From Myxococcota bacterium (GTDB lineage Bacteria > Myxococcota_C > UBA6777), in the NCBI GenBank assembly GCA_023150835.1, contig JAKLKB010000007.1, positions 1 to 64,000 of the forward strand: DNA of 64,000 bases. Direction: 5' to 3'. Of the stretch, positions 17,672 through 27,294 are shown piece after piece. The notes under the pieces were generated by a model. It was not told the DNA's origin, did not search any database, and worked only from the letters and a program-made list of their open reading frames with translations. Every line of letters starts with the position of its first letter. Within the stretch, counting starts at the first letter, position 1. The translations under genes were made by a program, and so were the position numbers.

Positions 17672-18778
17672 CTAACGAGAGCCTTGTTGTTGTGTACGGC
17701 TGACTTCTTCCAAAAGCTGCACCAAGTCTTCGCGACGAAGCTGTCCGCGTGCGACCATCAGATCGAGCAACCCACGGATGAGGGTGCGTTGTTCTTGAAG
17801 GCGCGATCGGACGGCCTGTTGAAGTTCGTGGATCTCTTTTTTGTGCTGCTCGCGAAGTTGGTTGATCTGTTCTTGGAGGGCCGCCCATTGGGCGTCGTGA
17901 GCGTGGGGAGTGGGCGTCGTGAGTGGACGGGATGGCCCAAAGGTCGCAGGAAGCCCAGAGTAAGAATGCGGATCGTGATCGACGCGCTGAGAAGCGTTTG
18001 GAACGCCGCTGACCTCTTCTTCGAGAAAAGAAGAACCCGAGATCCAATCGTCCTCGTGCGTCTGGATCGGAGGGTTGTGCGAGGGGGGTTGTTGTGCGTA
18101 ATGGGGAGGCGGAACAGGGCTGCGAGGCGAAAGATGCGCAGCCGCCGTCCCCACCGTCGCTGGGGCGGCCCCCAAAGAAGGAACCGAGTGGTATGAGGCG
18201 GGATGACGTGGAGCGTTGGTGTGTGGGATCTCATGGAACGAAACCCCCGAAGGTGCGCGGCCTGAAGCATACGCGCTGGCTTGGCTTGGATCGGGAAAAG
18301 CATCGGGAACAACACGCAAGACTTCTGCGGTGCTTTCGCCATAGAAATAGATGCGCACAGCCCGTCGGATCGCCGTCACTCCCCCCACGAATAATTGAAG
18401 GTCCATTCCTGCGGCTTGGTGGACTTCTTTTAACACATGTTGTTCGGTGGGATCGCTCATCGCGACTTGCAAGAGACCACGGGTGCGCTCCATCCCGACA
18501 GGCAACAGATCATAACGCTCACACAGAGCAACAGGGACGCGGCGCAAGGCGTCAGGGTCGATCTGCCTCATCCCATCGAGCGTTGCGATCGGAAGGCGCA
18601 GTTCGCGGCTGAGGGTCTTGACAAGAAAGTCTTCACGAACGAGACCCATCTCCACAAGCAGAGGCGCAAGACGCCCTCCCCATTGTTGCTGCTCTTGGAA
18701 AACGCGGTTGAGATCCGCAGAAGAGAGGATGCCCGCTCTTCTTAGGATATCGGGGATTTGACTCGCTTGTACGCGCAT
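17672..18778 (-). CDS. Stand-alone MshEN (type II secretion/pilus ATPase N-terminal) domain protein
   Basis: 368 aa from the ATG at 18778 (GAGGA upstream); the track start at 18859 adds 27 residues. The N-terminal 160 residues match the GspE/PilB N-terminal (MshEN) domain: GGRLAPLLVEMGLVREDFL followed by LPIATLDGMRQIDPDALRRV. The middle is a Pro/Ser-rich linker, and the C-terminus is a predicted coiled coil (LREQHKKEIHELQQAV). No ATPase domain is present. MshEN domains of this type can bind c-di-GMP, so a sensor or adaptor role in secretion, pili or motility is plausible but inferred. Confidence 0.85.
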   Translation of the reverse strand: MRVQASQIPDILRRAGILSSADLNRVFQEQQQWGGRLAPLLVEMGLVREDFLVKTLSRELRLPIATLDGMRQIDPDALRRVPVALCERYDLLPVGMERTRGLLQVAMSDPTEQHVLKEVHQAAGMDLQLFVGGVTAIRRAVRIYFYGESTAEVLRVVPDAFPDPSQASAYASGRAPSGVSFHEIPHTNAPRHPASYHSVPSLGAAPATVGTAAAHLSPRSPVPPPHYAQQPPSHNPPIQTHEDDWISGSSFLEEEVSGVPNASQRVDHDPHSYSGLPATFGPSRPLTTPTPHAHDAQWAALQEQINQLREQHKKEIHELQQAVRSRLQEQRTLIRGLLDLMVARGQLRREDLVQLLEEVSRTQQQGSR

Positions 18779-19071
18779 GGATGTCCTCGTGGTGGCGATA
18801 CTAACCCGCAAAGCAGGTATCGGTGCGTCGATTTGGAGCAAAAGATCGATCCAAATCAACCCCGCGTGGGATGTTTTGGTCTCTTCTCTCCAACAGAATT
18901 TGGCTCTTGCGTCTGTGCAGAGCGGCCTTTATTCTTGGCGATGAACTTTTTTTTCGCAAGTTCTTTTTGCTTCTATCTGCCCAAATATCGCGCCATTCGC
19001 GCATCGGGCAGTGCCCCCCCCCCAGATCGGCCCAACAGCCGCGTGTCATCCAAGAGGAGCCAAACCATCCG

Positions 19072-22000
19072 ATGCAAATCCGACGGGTCGAAGTCAAAGA
19101 TTTCAAAAGCCACAAACACTTTGCCTGCGAATTCAAGCGCGGAACCAACGCGATCTGTGGCCCCAACGGAGCGGGAAAAACCTCGCTGATCGAAGCGATC
19201 GGCTTTGCTTTGTTCAATGCCTCGCCAAGCAAAAAGATGATCGAGATGATCCGCCGAGGCGGACGCAAACTTGAGATCTATGTGGACTTTCAAGCCAGCG
19301 CAGACGAGCGCCTTTATCGGGCTGTACGCACACTCACACCGAGCAGCGCCAGCGTGTATCGCGTGATCGATCTCGAACTCAACGAGTCTGTGGCTGCGGA
19401 CCAAAAAGAATGCCTCAAAAAACTCAGCAACTTGATGGATCTCCACCCCAACACCGACCTACGAAAACTGTACACCGAGATCTTGGGAGTCCCCCAAGGG
19501 ACGATGACCAGCGCTTTTTTGGCAGGCGACAAAGAGCGCCGCGATATCTTTGGCCCGTTGTTGCGGGTCGACGAGTACGATACAGCCTACAAAGAGATGC
19601 AGCCGAAGTTGTTGCGCGAGATGGAGCATCAAAAGTCCCGATTCGAGGCCCAGATCGAATCCAACGCCAAGCGCTTGCTACAACTTCCCGCAGCGACACA
19701 AGAACTGCACGAACGCCAGAGCCTTGTCGCCACAAACGAAAAAGCCTGCGCGGAACTCGAACAAAAAACGCTGCGCCTTCAACAAGAGCTACAAACCCTC
19801 GAAGCCAGAGAAAAAGTCATCGTTGCTCTTGAGGCAGGGCGACAGTCCGCCCTCACCCTCCTGAGCCGCTGCGAAGCCGAGCAAGAACAGGCCCAAAAGA
19901 ACGCCAACGAAGCGCGGGAAGCTCGCGAGATCATCCAACCCCACCTCCGCTCCGCTGCACGCCACACGGAAGCCAAAAAAGAAGAAGCGAGGCTTCTCGA
20001 ACAAGCCAAGCTTTACCAAAAAACGCGAGATAACCGACAAGACAAACGTCACAAACTCGATCTCGCAGAGCGCGAAGAGAAGCGCCTTCAAGAAAAACGC
20101 CTCGAACAACTCGACGCCCAACAGCGCTTGATCGAGATCGAACCGCTGCTTGCGGATTACCAGAGCGCACGCAATGAGCAAAAGCGCCTCGAACAAGAAG
20201 TGACCGCCCTCAACGCGCTGCACTCACAGATCAAAGAACTCGAACAAGAGATCGCACAATGCCACGCGAATATCGAGGCGTGCCAAACGTCCTTGCGGCA
20301 CTGGCCGCTCGTCGAGCAGCAGCTCGAACAACTCCACAGCCTTCGCAAACAAGAACCCTCCGCGCTTCACCTTGTCTCTCAAAAAAAACTCGAACAACAA
20401 GAACACTTGCGGCGAAAAGACGAGATCGAACAGATCCGCCAAGAGATGGCCAAGATCGTCCAAGAAGGCCAATCCGTCGCTTCGCAACTCAAGCAAGCAG
20501 AAGAAGAACGCGAACCTTGCGCGGAACGCCTTGGACATTGGCAACGCGAAACAAGCCGACTGATGGCCGAGATCACACAACTTGAAGTGCGCATCGAGGA
20601 CGAGACCGATTTTCGCGCCGATGTGTCAGGGGGGATCTGCCCCTTCTTTTCCAAACGATGCAACAACCTTCCAGAAGGCCAAGATCTACGGGACTTTTTA
20701 ACAAAAAACATTGAGCGGTACAGACAAGAACTCGCCGATCGCCAAAGCCAATACGCAAAAGCACAACAAGAAGAAAAAGCTGCACAACAAGCCCATAATG
20801 ACCAAATCGCCCGATATACCGCCCTCTCACAACGAAAAAAAGATCTCGAACAACAGTATCGCGAGCGCAGAAACAACAGCAACGCCCGCGAAAAAGAGAT
20901 GCTTGATCACCCTGACGTGACAGACGAATTGAGCGAAGCCGAAGCGACGGTTCTACGCATCCGAACTGAACTGTCGTCGCTTGAAGGCATCGAAGCCACC
21001 CACAAAGAACTCCAAGGAGTACACGCTCAGCTCGGCTCCAACGAATCGAATTTGCGCGTCAAGCAGGCCTACCTCGATACCAAACACACCGAATCCGCTA
21101 AAAAAGCAGGCGTCGGCTCCTTGCTGCACGAGATCCTCAAACGCATCGAAGCGATGGGCGATCCCGAAGCAGAAGCCCGCAGATGGCAACACATCACCCA
21201 AGAACGCACCAAAACAGAAAAAGAATTGCACTCTTGGGAAGCCAAAGCCACCCAACTACGCGGTGAATGCGCTTCTTTGGACCAAGAGATCATCCAACTC
21301 GGCGAACCCGAAGCCGCGCTCGAACATCTGCGCAACGAATTACGCGAGACCCAAAACAGCTACGAGATGCTGCTTCAACACAAAGCAAAAGCCGAAAGCG
21401 TCGAAAAGTACGAAGCTCTCTTTGAAAAAAAGAGACTCGATTGGCAACAAGCCAGTCAACACCTCGCCAAGCTCGACGCCGATCTTTGCGAAGCCAGAAA
21501 AGACTTTGATCCCGAGCAATTACAAGCACAACGCAAAGCACACGCCGACTGCAACGGACTCTTTGAACGCGCACGCGGAGCCCTCGGACCCGCACGCACA
21601 CTCCTTGAAACCAGCCAGCGACTCGTGGCCGAGCTGATGGAGATCGAAGCCAGACAACAGGAGATACAGAACGAATACACCCGACTGATCGAGGCTTTGG
21701 AGTGTTTCCATCTCCTACGAAAAACCATCCGCGACGCCGGACCCAAGATGACAAGCGCGCTGATTCAATCGATCAGCGGACAAGCCAACCGCATCTTTCG
21801 TGAGATCACACAGCGCCACGATTGGGAGATCCAATGGAATGAAGACTTTCTCGCCGAACTCAAAGAAGGCGAACACAGCCGCAGCTTTGCCAACCTCTCG
21901 GGCGGCGAACAGATGGCCGTCGCTTTGGCCATCCGCCTCGCTTTGATCCGTGAACTCTCCGATATCCGCCTCGCCTTTTTCGACGAACCCACCGCCCACA

Positions 22001-22146
22001 TGGATCAAGAGCGACGCCGTGGACTCGCACAGATGATCCGCAGCGTCTCGGACTTCGATCAACTCTTTGTGATCAGCCACGACGATACCTTCGAATCCAT
22101 GACCGATCATTATGTGATCGTTGGCGAAGAAAGCCGAGGCATTTAA
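19072..22146 (+). CDS. sbcC: SbcC/Rad50-like SMC-type ATPase
   Basis: 1024 aa from the ATG at 19072 (GAGGAG upstream; track start 18823 unsupported). Order: Walker A CGPNGAGKTSL near residue 30; a long coiled coil; a hook region ICPFFSKRCNN at about 520-530; a second coiled coil; signature LSGGEQMAVALAIRLAL; and Walker B LAFFDEPTAHMD. The overall layout is that of Rad50/SbcC, which works with the Mre11/SbcD nuclease in DNA end processing. The hook is C-x6-C rather than the canonical CxxC. No sbcD lies beside it. The stop overlaps the sppA stop by 4 bp in a convergent arrangement. Confidence 0.9.
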   Translation: MQIRRVEVKDFKSHKHFACEFKRGTNAICGPNGAGKTSLIEAIGFALFNASPSKKMIEMIRRGGRKLEIYVDFQASADERLYRAVRTLTPSSASVYRVIDLELNESVAADQKECLKKLSNLMDLHPNTDLRKLYTEILGVPQGTMTSAFLAGDKERRDIFGPLLRVDEYDTAYKEMQPKLLREMEHQKSRFEAQIESNAKRLLQLPAATQELHERQSLVATNEKACAELEQKTLRLQQELQTLEAREKVIVALEAGRQSALTLLSRCEAEQEQAQKNANEAREAREIIQPHLRSAARHTEAKKEEARLLEQAKLYQKTRDNRQDKRHKLDLAEREEKRLQEKRLEQLDAQQRLIEIEPLLADYQSARNEQKRLEQEVTALNALHSQIKELEQEIAQCHANIEACQTSLRHWPLVEQQLEQLHSLRKQEPSALHLVSQKKLEQQEHLRRKDEIEQIRQEMAKIVQEGQSVASQLKQAEEEREPCAERLGHWQRETSRLMAEITQLEVRIEDETDFRADVSGGICPFFSKRCNNLPEGQDLRDFLTKNIERYRQELADRQSQYAKAQQEEKAAQQAHNDQIARYTALSQRKKDLEQQYRERRNNSNAREKEMLDHPDVTDELSEAEATVLRIRTELSSLEGIEATHKELQGVHAQLGSNESNLRVKQAYLDTKHTESAKKAGVGSLLHEILKRIEAMGDPEAEARRWQHITQERTKTEKELHSWEAKATQLRGECASLDQEIIQLGEPEAALEHLRNELRETQNSYEMLLQHKAKAESVEKYEALFEKKRLDWQQASQHLAKLDADLCEARKDFDPEQLQAQRKAHADCNGLFERARGALGPARTLLETSQRLVAELMEIEARQQEIQNEYTRLIEALECFHLLRKTIRDAGPKMTSALIQSISGQANRIFREITQRHDWEIQWNEDFLAELKEGEHSRSFANLSGGEQMAVALAIRLALIRELSDIRLAFFDEPTAHMDQERRRGLAQMIRSVSDFDQLFVISHDDTFESMTDHYVIVGEESRGI

Positions 22147-24311
22147 CGGCGGGTTGGATGCCAAGGTAGGGGCGACCACAGCAACACCGCGTGTTGTTGG
22201 CTCAAACGAATGATCTGCTGGACTTCTGCAAGCGCATGTCGCGGAAACTGCTGTGGAAACATCTGTTGCAATGAGGCAAGCGCCGCAGGCAACACAGGCG
22301 GCTGCTGAAGGCTCGCACGCGCAGACATCAACTCGCGCAACGAAAAAGCAGGCCCACTATGGACGTACATCGGTTCGGCATACGCGGACTTGCTTCTTTT
22401 CTGCGCCCACGCCACAGCATCGTCCAAACCGCCGCAAGCATCGACCAGTTTGTGCTCCAACGCACGAAAACCAAAGTATACCTTCCCTTGCGCAAGAGCG
22501 TGGATCTCGTCACGCGATCGACGTCGTTGCACCGCGACACGCCCAACGAATTGTTCGTACGCTTCTTCCATCTGCCCCCGACGACGGGCGATATCGGCTT
22601 CCGTTGGATCGTGCGTCACAGAAAACAGCCGACTCCCCTCCGTCCCGCCGATCTCCGTCTGATGGATACGCAGCCGCTGAAACAGATCACGCGCAATAAA
22701 CTTCCCACCAAACACACCGATCGAACCCGTCAAACACCAAGGGCTGCTGATGATCCGCTCTGTCCCACACGCCACATAATACCCTCCCGAAGCCGCGTAG
22801 CTTTCGAGAAAAGCCACCACAGGCTTTTCTTCGCTCAGTCGGCGCAACGCATACCAGATCGCCTCCGAAGCCGTCGCCGCACCACCCCGCGAATCGATCA
22901 ACGCCACCACGCCCTTCACACTCGGATCATAACAAAGCTCGTCGATGATCTCTGTCAGACGATTACTCGATGCCGCTTCCTCCCCGCCCATCACAGGATT
23001 GGGCGTCTCTTCCTCCTGAATCGTCCCCACGATCGGCAAGATCGCGATCGTCGGCGTCCGACGCAGCCGCGTCCATCGCAACCAACGCGGTTGACGCGAC
23101 AAAAATTCGTCCAGATCCATCAACGGCAGATCTTCATCCTCGATCGCCTCCGCAGCTTCGGCTTTTTTGGATCCCTCCACAGATTCCTTCACATCCGTAG
23201 ATTCGGACGTTTTCGATGATTCCACAGCTTTCGCATCTTCGGGCGTTTTCGATGCTTCCACAACCTCGGCCTCTTCGGACGATTTCGATGCCTCTACAAC
23301 CTCGGCCTCTTCGGACGATTTCGATGCCTCTACAACCTCGGCCTCTTCGGACGATTTGTCCGTTTCCGAACAAGCGCGTTCGGTCGAAGGTTCGGCCTGT
23401 TCAGCAGGAGAAGTTTGGGAAGAAGCTGAAGCACGGGATTTGTTTTTTTTGCGATGTTTGCGCTTTTTACGACGTTCCGTTTCTTCGAGCAGATGCTTTT
23501 GGGCGTCTTCGGGCGATGGATAGGGCTGTTTGTCGTGGCCTTCAAGAAAGAAAAAGGTGGAGTGGTCAGGAAAACGAATGGCATCGATCAGGCCGGATTG
23601 GAGGGCTTCTTGTGGAGAGAACACGCCACGATCGAAGATCGCAGCGATCTCTTCGGTGGTGCGTTGTTTGCTTTTTGCGATACGCTCGAAACAGAGCGCC
23701 CGATAATCCGCGATCAGCTCGTCGAGATCTTGGCGATTGGTTGCGGAAGGATAGGCGCGTGTAAACAGTTCGGGGGCGTTTTTGTGTTTTCCCTGCTGGA
23801 TAAAGTCAGGTTTGATCCCGAGGTGTTGGAGCATCTCTCCAAAAAAGAAAGGAGCGAGTGCGGGGCTGTGCAAAAAGACGGGTGCAGCAGGAGATATCAC
23901 CAGTTTGTCAGCAGCGGTGGCCAGATACACTTCGCTGAGCGTGAGTTGTTTTGGGACGATCGCAACAGACTTTCCCGTATCACGGAACTTTTGAAGGGCG
24001 ATGCGCAACTCTTCGAGAGCAGGCCAGTCAGCTTGAAGGTGTTCGATGGTGCAAACAATCCCTTTGACGCGATTGGATCGACCGATAGCTTCGAGAGATT
24101 CGCGCCACTCGTCAAGGGTCAGATCTAGGGCCTCGCCCCTCCAACGCTGCAACAAGCTCAGATGATGCCATCGAGGAAGCGTTTCGCGGAGGTTGACCAT
24201 CAGCAACCGCCCTGTCTTGGGCGGAAAGAATGTGCGTATCACATTAAAAGGAAAGAAGAAGATCGTGCGCAAAAGATTCCAGATCAACAAAACGGGCCAT
24301 CGCAGCAACAT
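22143..24311 (-). CDS. sppA: Signal peptide peptidase SppA (S49), double-domain, with charged repeat linker
   Basis: SppA degrades cleaved signal peptides in the inner membrane. I prefer the ATG at 24311, preceded by GAGGTGA, over the track's GTG at 24395; this gives 722 aa. A membrane segment (VLLIWNLLRTIFFFPFNVI) comes first. The first S49 domain contains the catalytic Lys region QQGKHKNAPELF, and the second S49 domain contains the nucleophile region YAASGGYYVACG, both as in E. coli SppA. Between them sits a roughly 150-residue Lys-rich then Glu/Ser-rich insertion, including three perfect SSEEAEVVEASK repeats, which is not part of the usual family fold. Confidence 0.93.
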   Translation of the reverse strand: MLLRWPVLLIWNLLRTIFFFPFNVIRTFFPPKTGRLLMVNLRETLPRWHHLSLLQRWRGEALDLTLDEWRESLEAIGRSNRVKGIVCTIEHLQADWPALEELRIALQKFRDTGKSVAIVPKQLTLSEVYLATAADKLVISPAAPVFLHSPALAPFFFGEMLQHLGIKPDFIQQGKHKNAPELFTRAYPSATNRQDLDELIADYRALCFERIAKSKQRTTEEIAAIFDRGVFSPQEALQSGLIDAIRFPDHSTFFFLEGHDKQPYPSPEDAQKHLLEETERRKKRKHRKKNKSRASASSQTSPAEQAEPSTERACSETDKSSEEAEVVEASKSSEEAEVVEASKSSEEAEVVEASKTPEDAKAVESSKTSESTDVKESVEGSKKAEAAEAIEDEDLPLMDLDEFLSRQPRWLRWTRLRRTPTIAILPIVGTIQEEETPNPVMGGEEAASSNRLTEIIDELCYDPSVKGVVALIDSRGGAATASEAIWYALRRLSEEKPVVAFLESYAASGGYYVACGTERIISSPWCLTGSIGVFGGKFIARDLFQRLRIHQTEIGGTEGSRLFSVTHDPTEADIARRRGQMEEAYEQFVGRVAVQRRRSRDEIHALAQGKVYFGFRALEHKLVDACGGLDDAVAWAQKRSKSAYAEPMYVHSGPAFSLRELMSARASLQQPPVLPAALASLQQMFPQQFPRHALAEVQQIIRLSQQHAVLLWSPLPWHPTRR
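23180..23376 (-). repeat. 36-bp in-frame tandem repeats in sppA
   Basis: Three perfect units encoding SSEEAEVVEASK and two degenerate ones, in the linker between the two protease domains. Confidence 0.9.
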
Positions 24312-24463
24312 GCACTTCACCTCAACAAGCAGTCGAACGCCCAACATCGGACACACGACGCGAAGCCCCCTTGATAAGCACGAAACACAGACCACACAAG
24401 ATCGATCGTCGATCAGAGAACAAAGATCGGGAAGGGATAGGGAAAATGTCTGATCTGAGAAGA

Positions 24464-27055
24464 TTATGGGCGTGCAGGGGGCAGCGGAACAAAGAGTAGA
24501 CTTTGGTTTCCATGCGCATCGATCAGGGCTCCCTGTGGAAGCGGCGTGATGGATGTCGGGAAACTATCGATCGCAAGGCGCTTGCGGATCTCTTGGCGGG
24601 ATGGGTCAAACAGCAAGAGTTGGTTTTTGTAGGGGTCCGTCAGCAAGAGATCGCGCCCGTAGGGCTGCATCCGCCCCGAAAACAGGTCAAGCATCACGGC
24701 ATGATCGAGATTGTTTTGCGGATCGATCAGCGCAAAGGCATCGATCTCGTAAATTCGGCCAAGCTGCGTCAGCAACGAAAAGCGCTGGTTGGAGCGTTTC
24801 AACAGTTGCTGTAAACCGCTTTGGAGGCCGGGAAGTACGAGCTTTCGAGAGGGTTCGATCGGCTTGGTCGACTGTGCAGGGATCGGATACAAGGCAAGAA
24901 GCCGAGAGGCGGTGTCAAAGGTCAAGAGATAGAGCTGTTGTTGGTGTTCAAAAAGGCCGATCCCTTGGACTTGTAGATTCATATACTTGGCAGTCAAGCG
25001 CAGATGATCGAGAAAAAACAAGCGTGCAGGGTGTGTGTCTTGAAGAAATCGAAGCCGCGTCAACGAAGCGTCCCGACAATGCAGCAAGTACAACGTGCCA
25101 TCGTTCAATTCACCGTCGCAGATATCTTGTTCTAGTGTGACAAACTGGACGGGTAGATCGGGATCTTGGAGCGAACGCACTCCCACACGACGCAAGGACT
25201 GATCGACAAAGACAAGATGATCTTTGTAAAGGCGAACCCATGCAGGTGTCGGGATCGAATCGATCGACTTCGGAAAGTCTTTTCTGCGCAGATCCAGCGC
25301 CAAAAGGCGTTGCGATTCTTGCTGAAAGAGCCACACATAGGGCGTTTGAGAAGTTGCATCGGCCACCAAGGGCGTATGCGAAAACGTCCCCCATCTCCAT
25401 TGCAAAAACCCCGAATGTTCCGAGAAAACAAACGATCGAAGCGCTTTTTCATACTGCAAGGCTGCAAACACATGCGTTCCTGCAAGGGCGATCGGCGTAC
25501 TCGGCTGGCGATAAAGCAACGGGAAAGAGTCTCTCGGCATCAACTGCGATCTTACATCCAACGAAAGGGTCGATGCCTTCGGAACCAACGAAGGTCGATG
25601 CAAAGAAAGGCGTTGGGTGGTGGTCTGCTGTTGCAAGTCGATCACAACAAGTTCTTCGCGATCAAGCATCGACAAGATGGCGGTGTGTCCGAGCAGTTGG
25701 ATATGCCGAGGCGAAGTTCCTTGCGGGACAGAGAGATAACGCGGTGGGGTGTCGTCGCGCAAAGGAAGAGACCGAACCATGATGTTGTTTTCGGACGCGC
25801 TAAGTGTCACAAGATAATGCGCATTGACGGCCATCTCCAACGGTTGTCGGTGTGTGCTGCGTGTCACTTCGGTGGTGATCTGCTCCGAGGCGATCGGCTC
25901 TTTGCGCGAGAGGTTTGGCGCGATGCGAAACGAAGAGATATCGTTGGAAAGGGCATTCAACACAAAAAACGATCCGTCCAAGTGCGCGAGGCGCACAGGG
26001 CCTTCTCCCACCGGCATCTTGAGCAAGACCGCCAGTTGTTCGTCACGGGGGTGCAGAAACAAGACCTCGTGGGTATCAAAACAAGCCACGACGAAACTGT
26101 CGCCCCAAAAACGCACCGCGCTCGGCTGTTGGCAAGGAAGAGAAAAGCCCTTTGCAGGGGAATGTACACGCCACGGATCCTGCCGAAGCGCAGAAGCAAA
26201 GTCGAGCCAATGTAGACGAGCGGGCTGCACACAAAGGATCGCCGCCTGTGTACCAAACAGCGCAAGATCACGAGGCTGACAGTCTTTGGGCAGATCGAAT
26301 GTTCCGATAGATTGGGGATATCCGACACGCAGATCCACAAGTCGCAAGGCAGGCGGAGAGGTTTGAAGCAAAAGAAGCTGCTGGCCATTGCTGTGCATCT
26401 GTAGAGGGAAAGCAGGCAGCGAAAGCACCGTCGGGAGTTGGTGAAGACGGCTTAATTGGGGAGTTTGTGGCGTTGTATCGGGCCGGCGAGGAAGTTCGGG
26501 GAGGCCATTTGTTGTTGGAGCAAGCCAAGGATACGCAGAGGAGGGCGTCGAAGGAAGCCATGATTCGGGGAGAACAGGCGGAGGCAAAGGAAGATCGAGG
26601 GGAGGCGGCAAAGCACACAGCGCGTACAAGGGAGGTATCCCCTGCTGCAACGAAAGATCGGCGTAAGCCGCCGATGGCATGGTTCGCGTCCATCGCTGCC
26701 GAATAAACCCGATGGTCGGACCGTTCGAACTCCCCACAGCCTGTTTGGAAAAAGCTTCGACCAGCAGATCCACGTCCCCCAAAGGAAGCTGCGGTAAAAA
26801 GAAGTCCTCGACTCCAAGCGGAACTTCGACAGCCCGTTCTCGCAACAGCGGGGATTGCGTAGCACGTTCCCCCTGACAAGTCGTGATCTGGACACGCAAC
26901 CACCGAACTTGATCGGAGTGGAGTTGTATCCGTAAGCGCGGATACATCGTCTGTATCTGCTCTACAGGCGCACAGCCACACAACCACAACAGCCACACAC
27001 ACAAACAGAGCCAACCGCCCCACCACGAGGCTTTCCGCAAAAACGCACGCATCAT
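24464..27055 (-). CDS. Large lipoprotein, predicted beta-propeller
   Basis: 863 aa from the ATG at 27055 (the track TTG at 27061 is two codons upstream). The N-terminal signal ends LWLCGC, a good lipobox. No named family is recognised. Repeated short segments such as LRLVDLRVG, HYLVTLSASENNIMVRSLPL and ELVVIDLQQQ resemble propeller blades of the YVTN/WD type. A Pro-rich stretch lies at about 150-230. It is probably anchored in the outer membrane and exposed to the periplasm. It lies downstream of the divergent promoter region shared with the next gene and is followed by sppA on the same strand. Confidence 0.75.
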   Translation of the reverse strand: MMRAFLRKASWWGGWLCLCVWLLWLCGCAPVEQIQTMYPRLRIQLHSDQVRWLRVQITTCQGERATQSPLLRERAVEVPLGVEDFFLPQLPLGDVDLLVEAFSKQAVGSSNGPTIGFIRQRWTRTMPSAAYADLSLQQGIPPLYALCALPPPLDLPLPPPVLPESWLPSTPSSAYPWLAPTTNGLPELPRRPDTTPQTPQLSRLHQLPTVLSLPAFPLQMHSNGQQLLLLQTSPPALRLVDLRVGYPQSIGTFDLPKDCQPRDLALFGTQAAILCVQPARLHWLDFASALRQDPWRVHSPAKGFSLPCQQPSAVRFWGDSFVVACFDTHEVLFLHPRDEQLAVLLKMPVGEGPVRLAHLDGSFFVLNALSNDISSFRIAPNLSRKEPIASEQITTEVTRSTHRQPLEMAVNAHYLVTLSASENNIMVRSLPLRDDTPPRYLSVPQGTSPRHIQLLGHTAILSMLDREELVVIDLQQQTTTQRLSLHRPSLVPKASTLSLDVRSQLMPRDSFPLLYRQPSTPIALAGTHVFAALQYEKALRSFVFSEHSGFLQWRWGTFSHTPLVADATSQTPYVWLFQQESQRLLALDLRRKDFPKSIDSIPTPAWVRLYKDHLVFVDQSLRRVGVRSLQDPDLPVQFVTLEQDICDGELNDGTLYLLHCRDASLTRLRFLQDTHPARLFFLDHLRLTAKYMNLQVQGIGLFEHQQQLYLLTFDTASRLLALYPIPAQSTKPIEPSRKLVLPGLQSGLQQLLKRSNQRFSLLTQLGRIYEIDAFALIDPQNNLDHAVMLDLFSGRMQPYGRDLLLTDPYKNQLLLFDPSRQEIRKRLAIDSFPTSITPLPQGALIDAHGNQSLLFVPLPPARP

Positions 27056-27294
27056 ACCCAAGCAACCTACATCCCAAAAAGGAAGAACACAACGAAGACA
27101 AACCTTGCGCTTTGGGCGGTGTTGTGGTTAGGTGTGAAACATCCGCCTTGTCGTGCAGTTCTCGCCCTTGAGGGTAATCAAGCCGATCCAAGGGGTCAAG
27201 GGAGCGCACAAAAACGCGACCGTAGCGATACGTCGCCGACGAGGTGGGTGTGAGGTTTGTTTTTCGCATTGATTTTTGGGGCATGAGGTTAGAG

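Noticed and set aside
22143-22146. Frameshift or fusion between sbcC and sppA
   Set aside because: The two genes are convergent; the 4-bp overlap of their stop codons is ordinary.
25166-26215. 349-aa plus-strand ORF opposite the large lipoprotein
   Set aside because: Arg/His/Gln-rich composition typical of antisense shadow; no RBS or family match.
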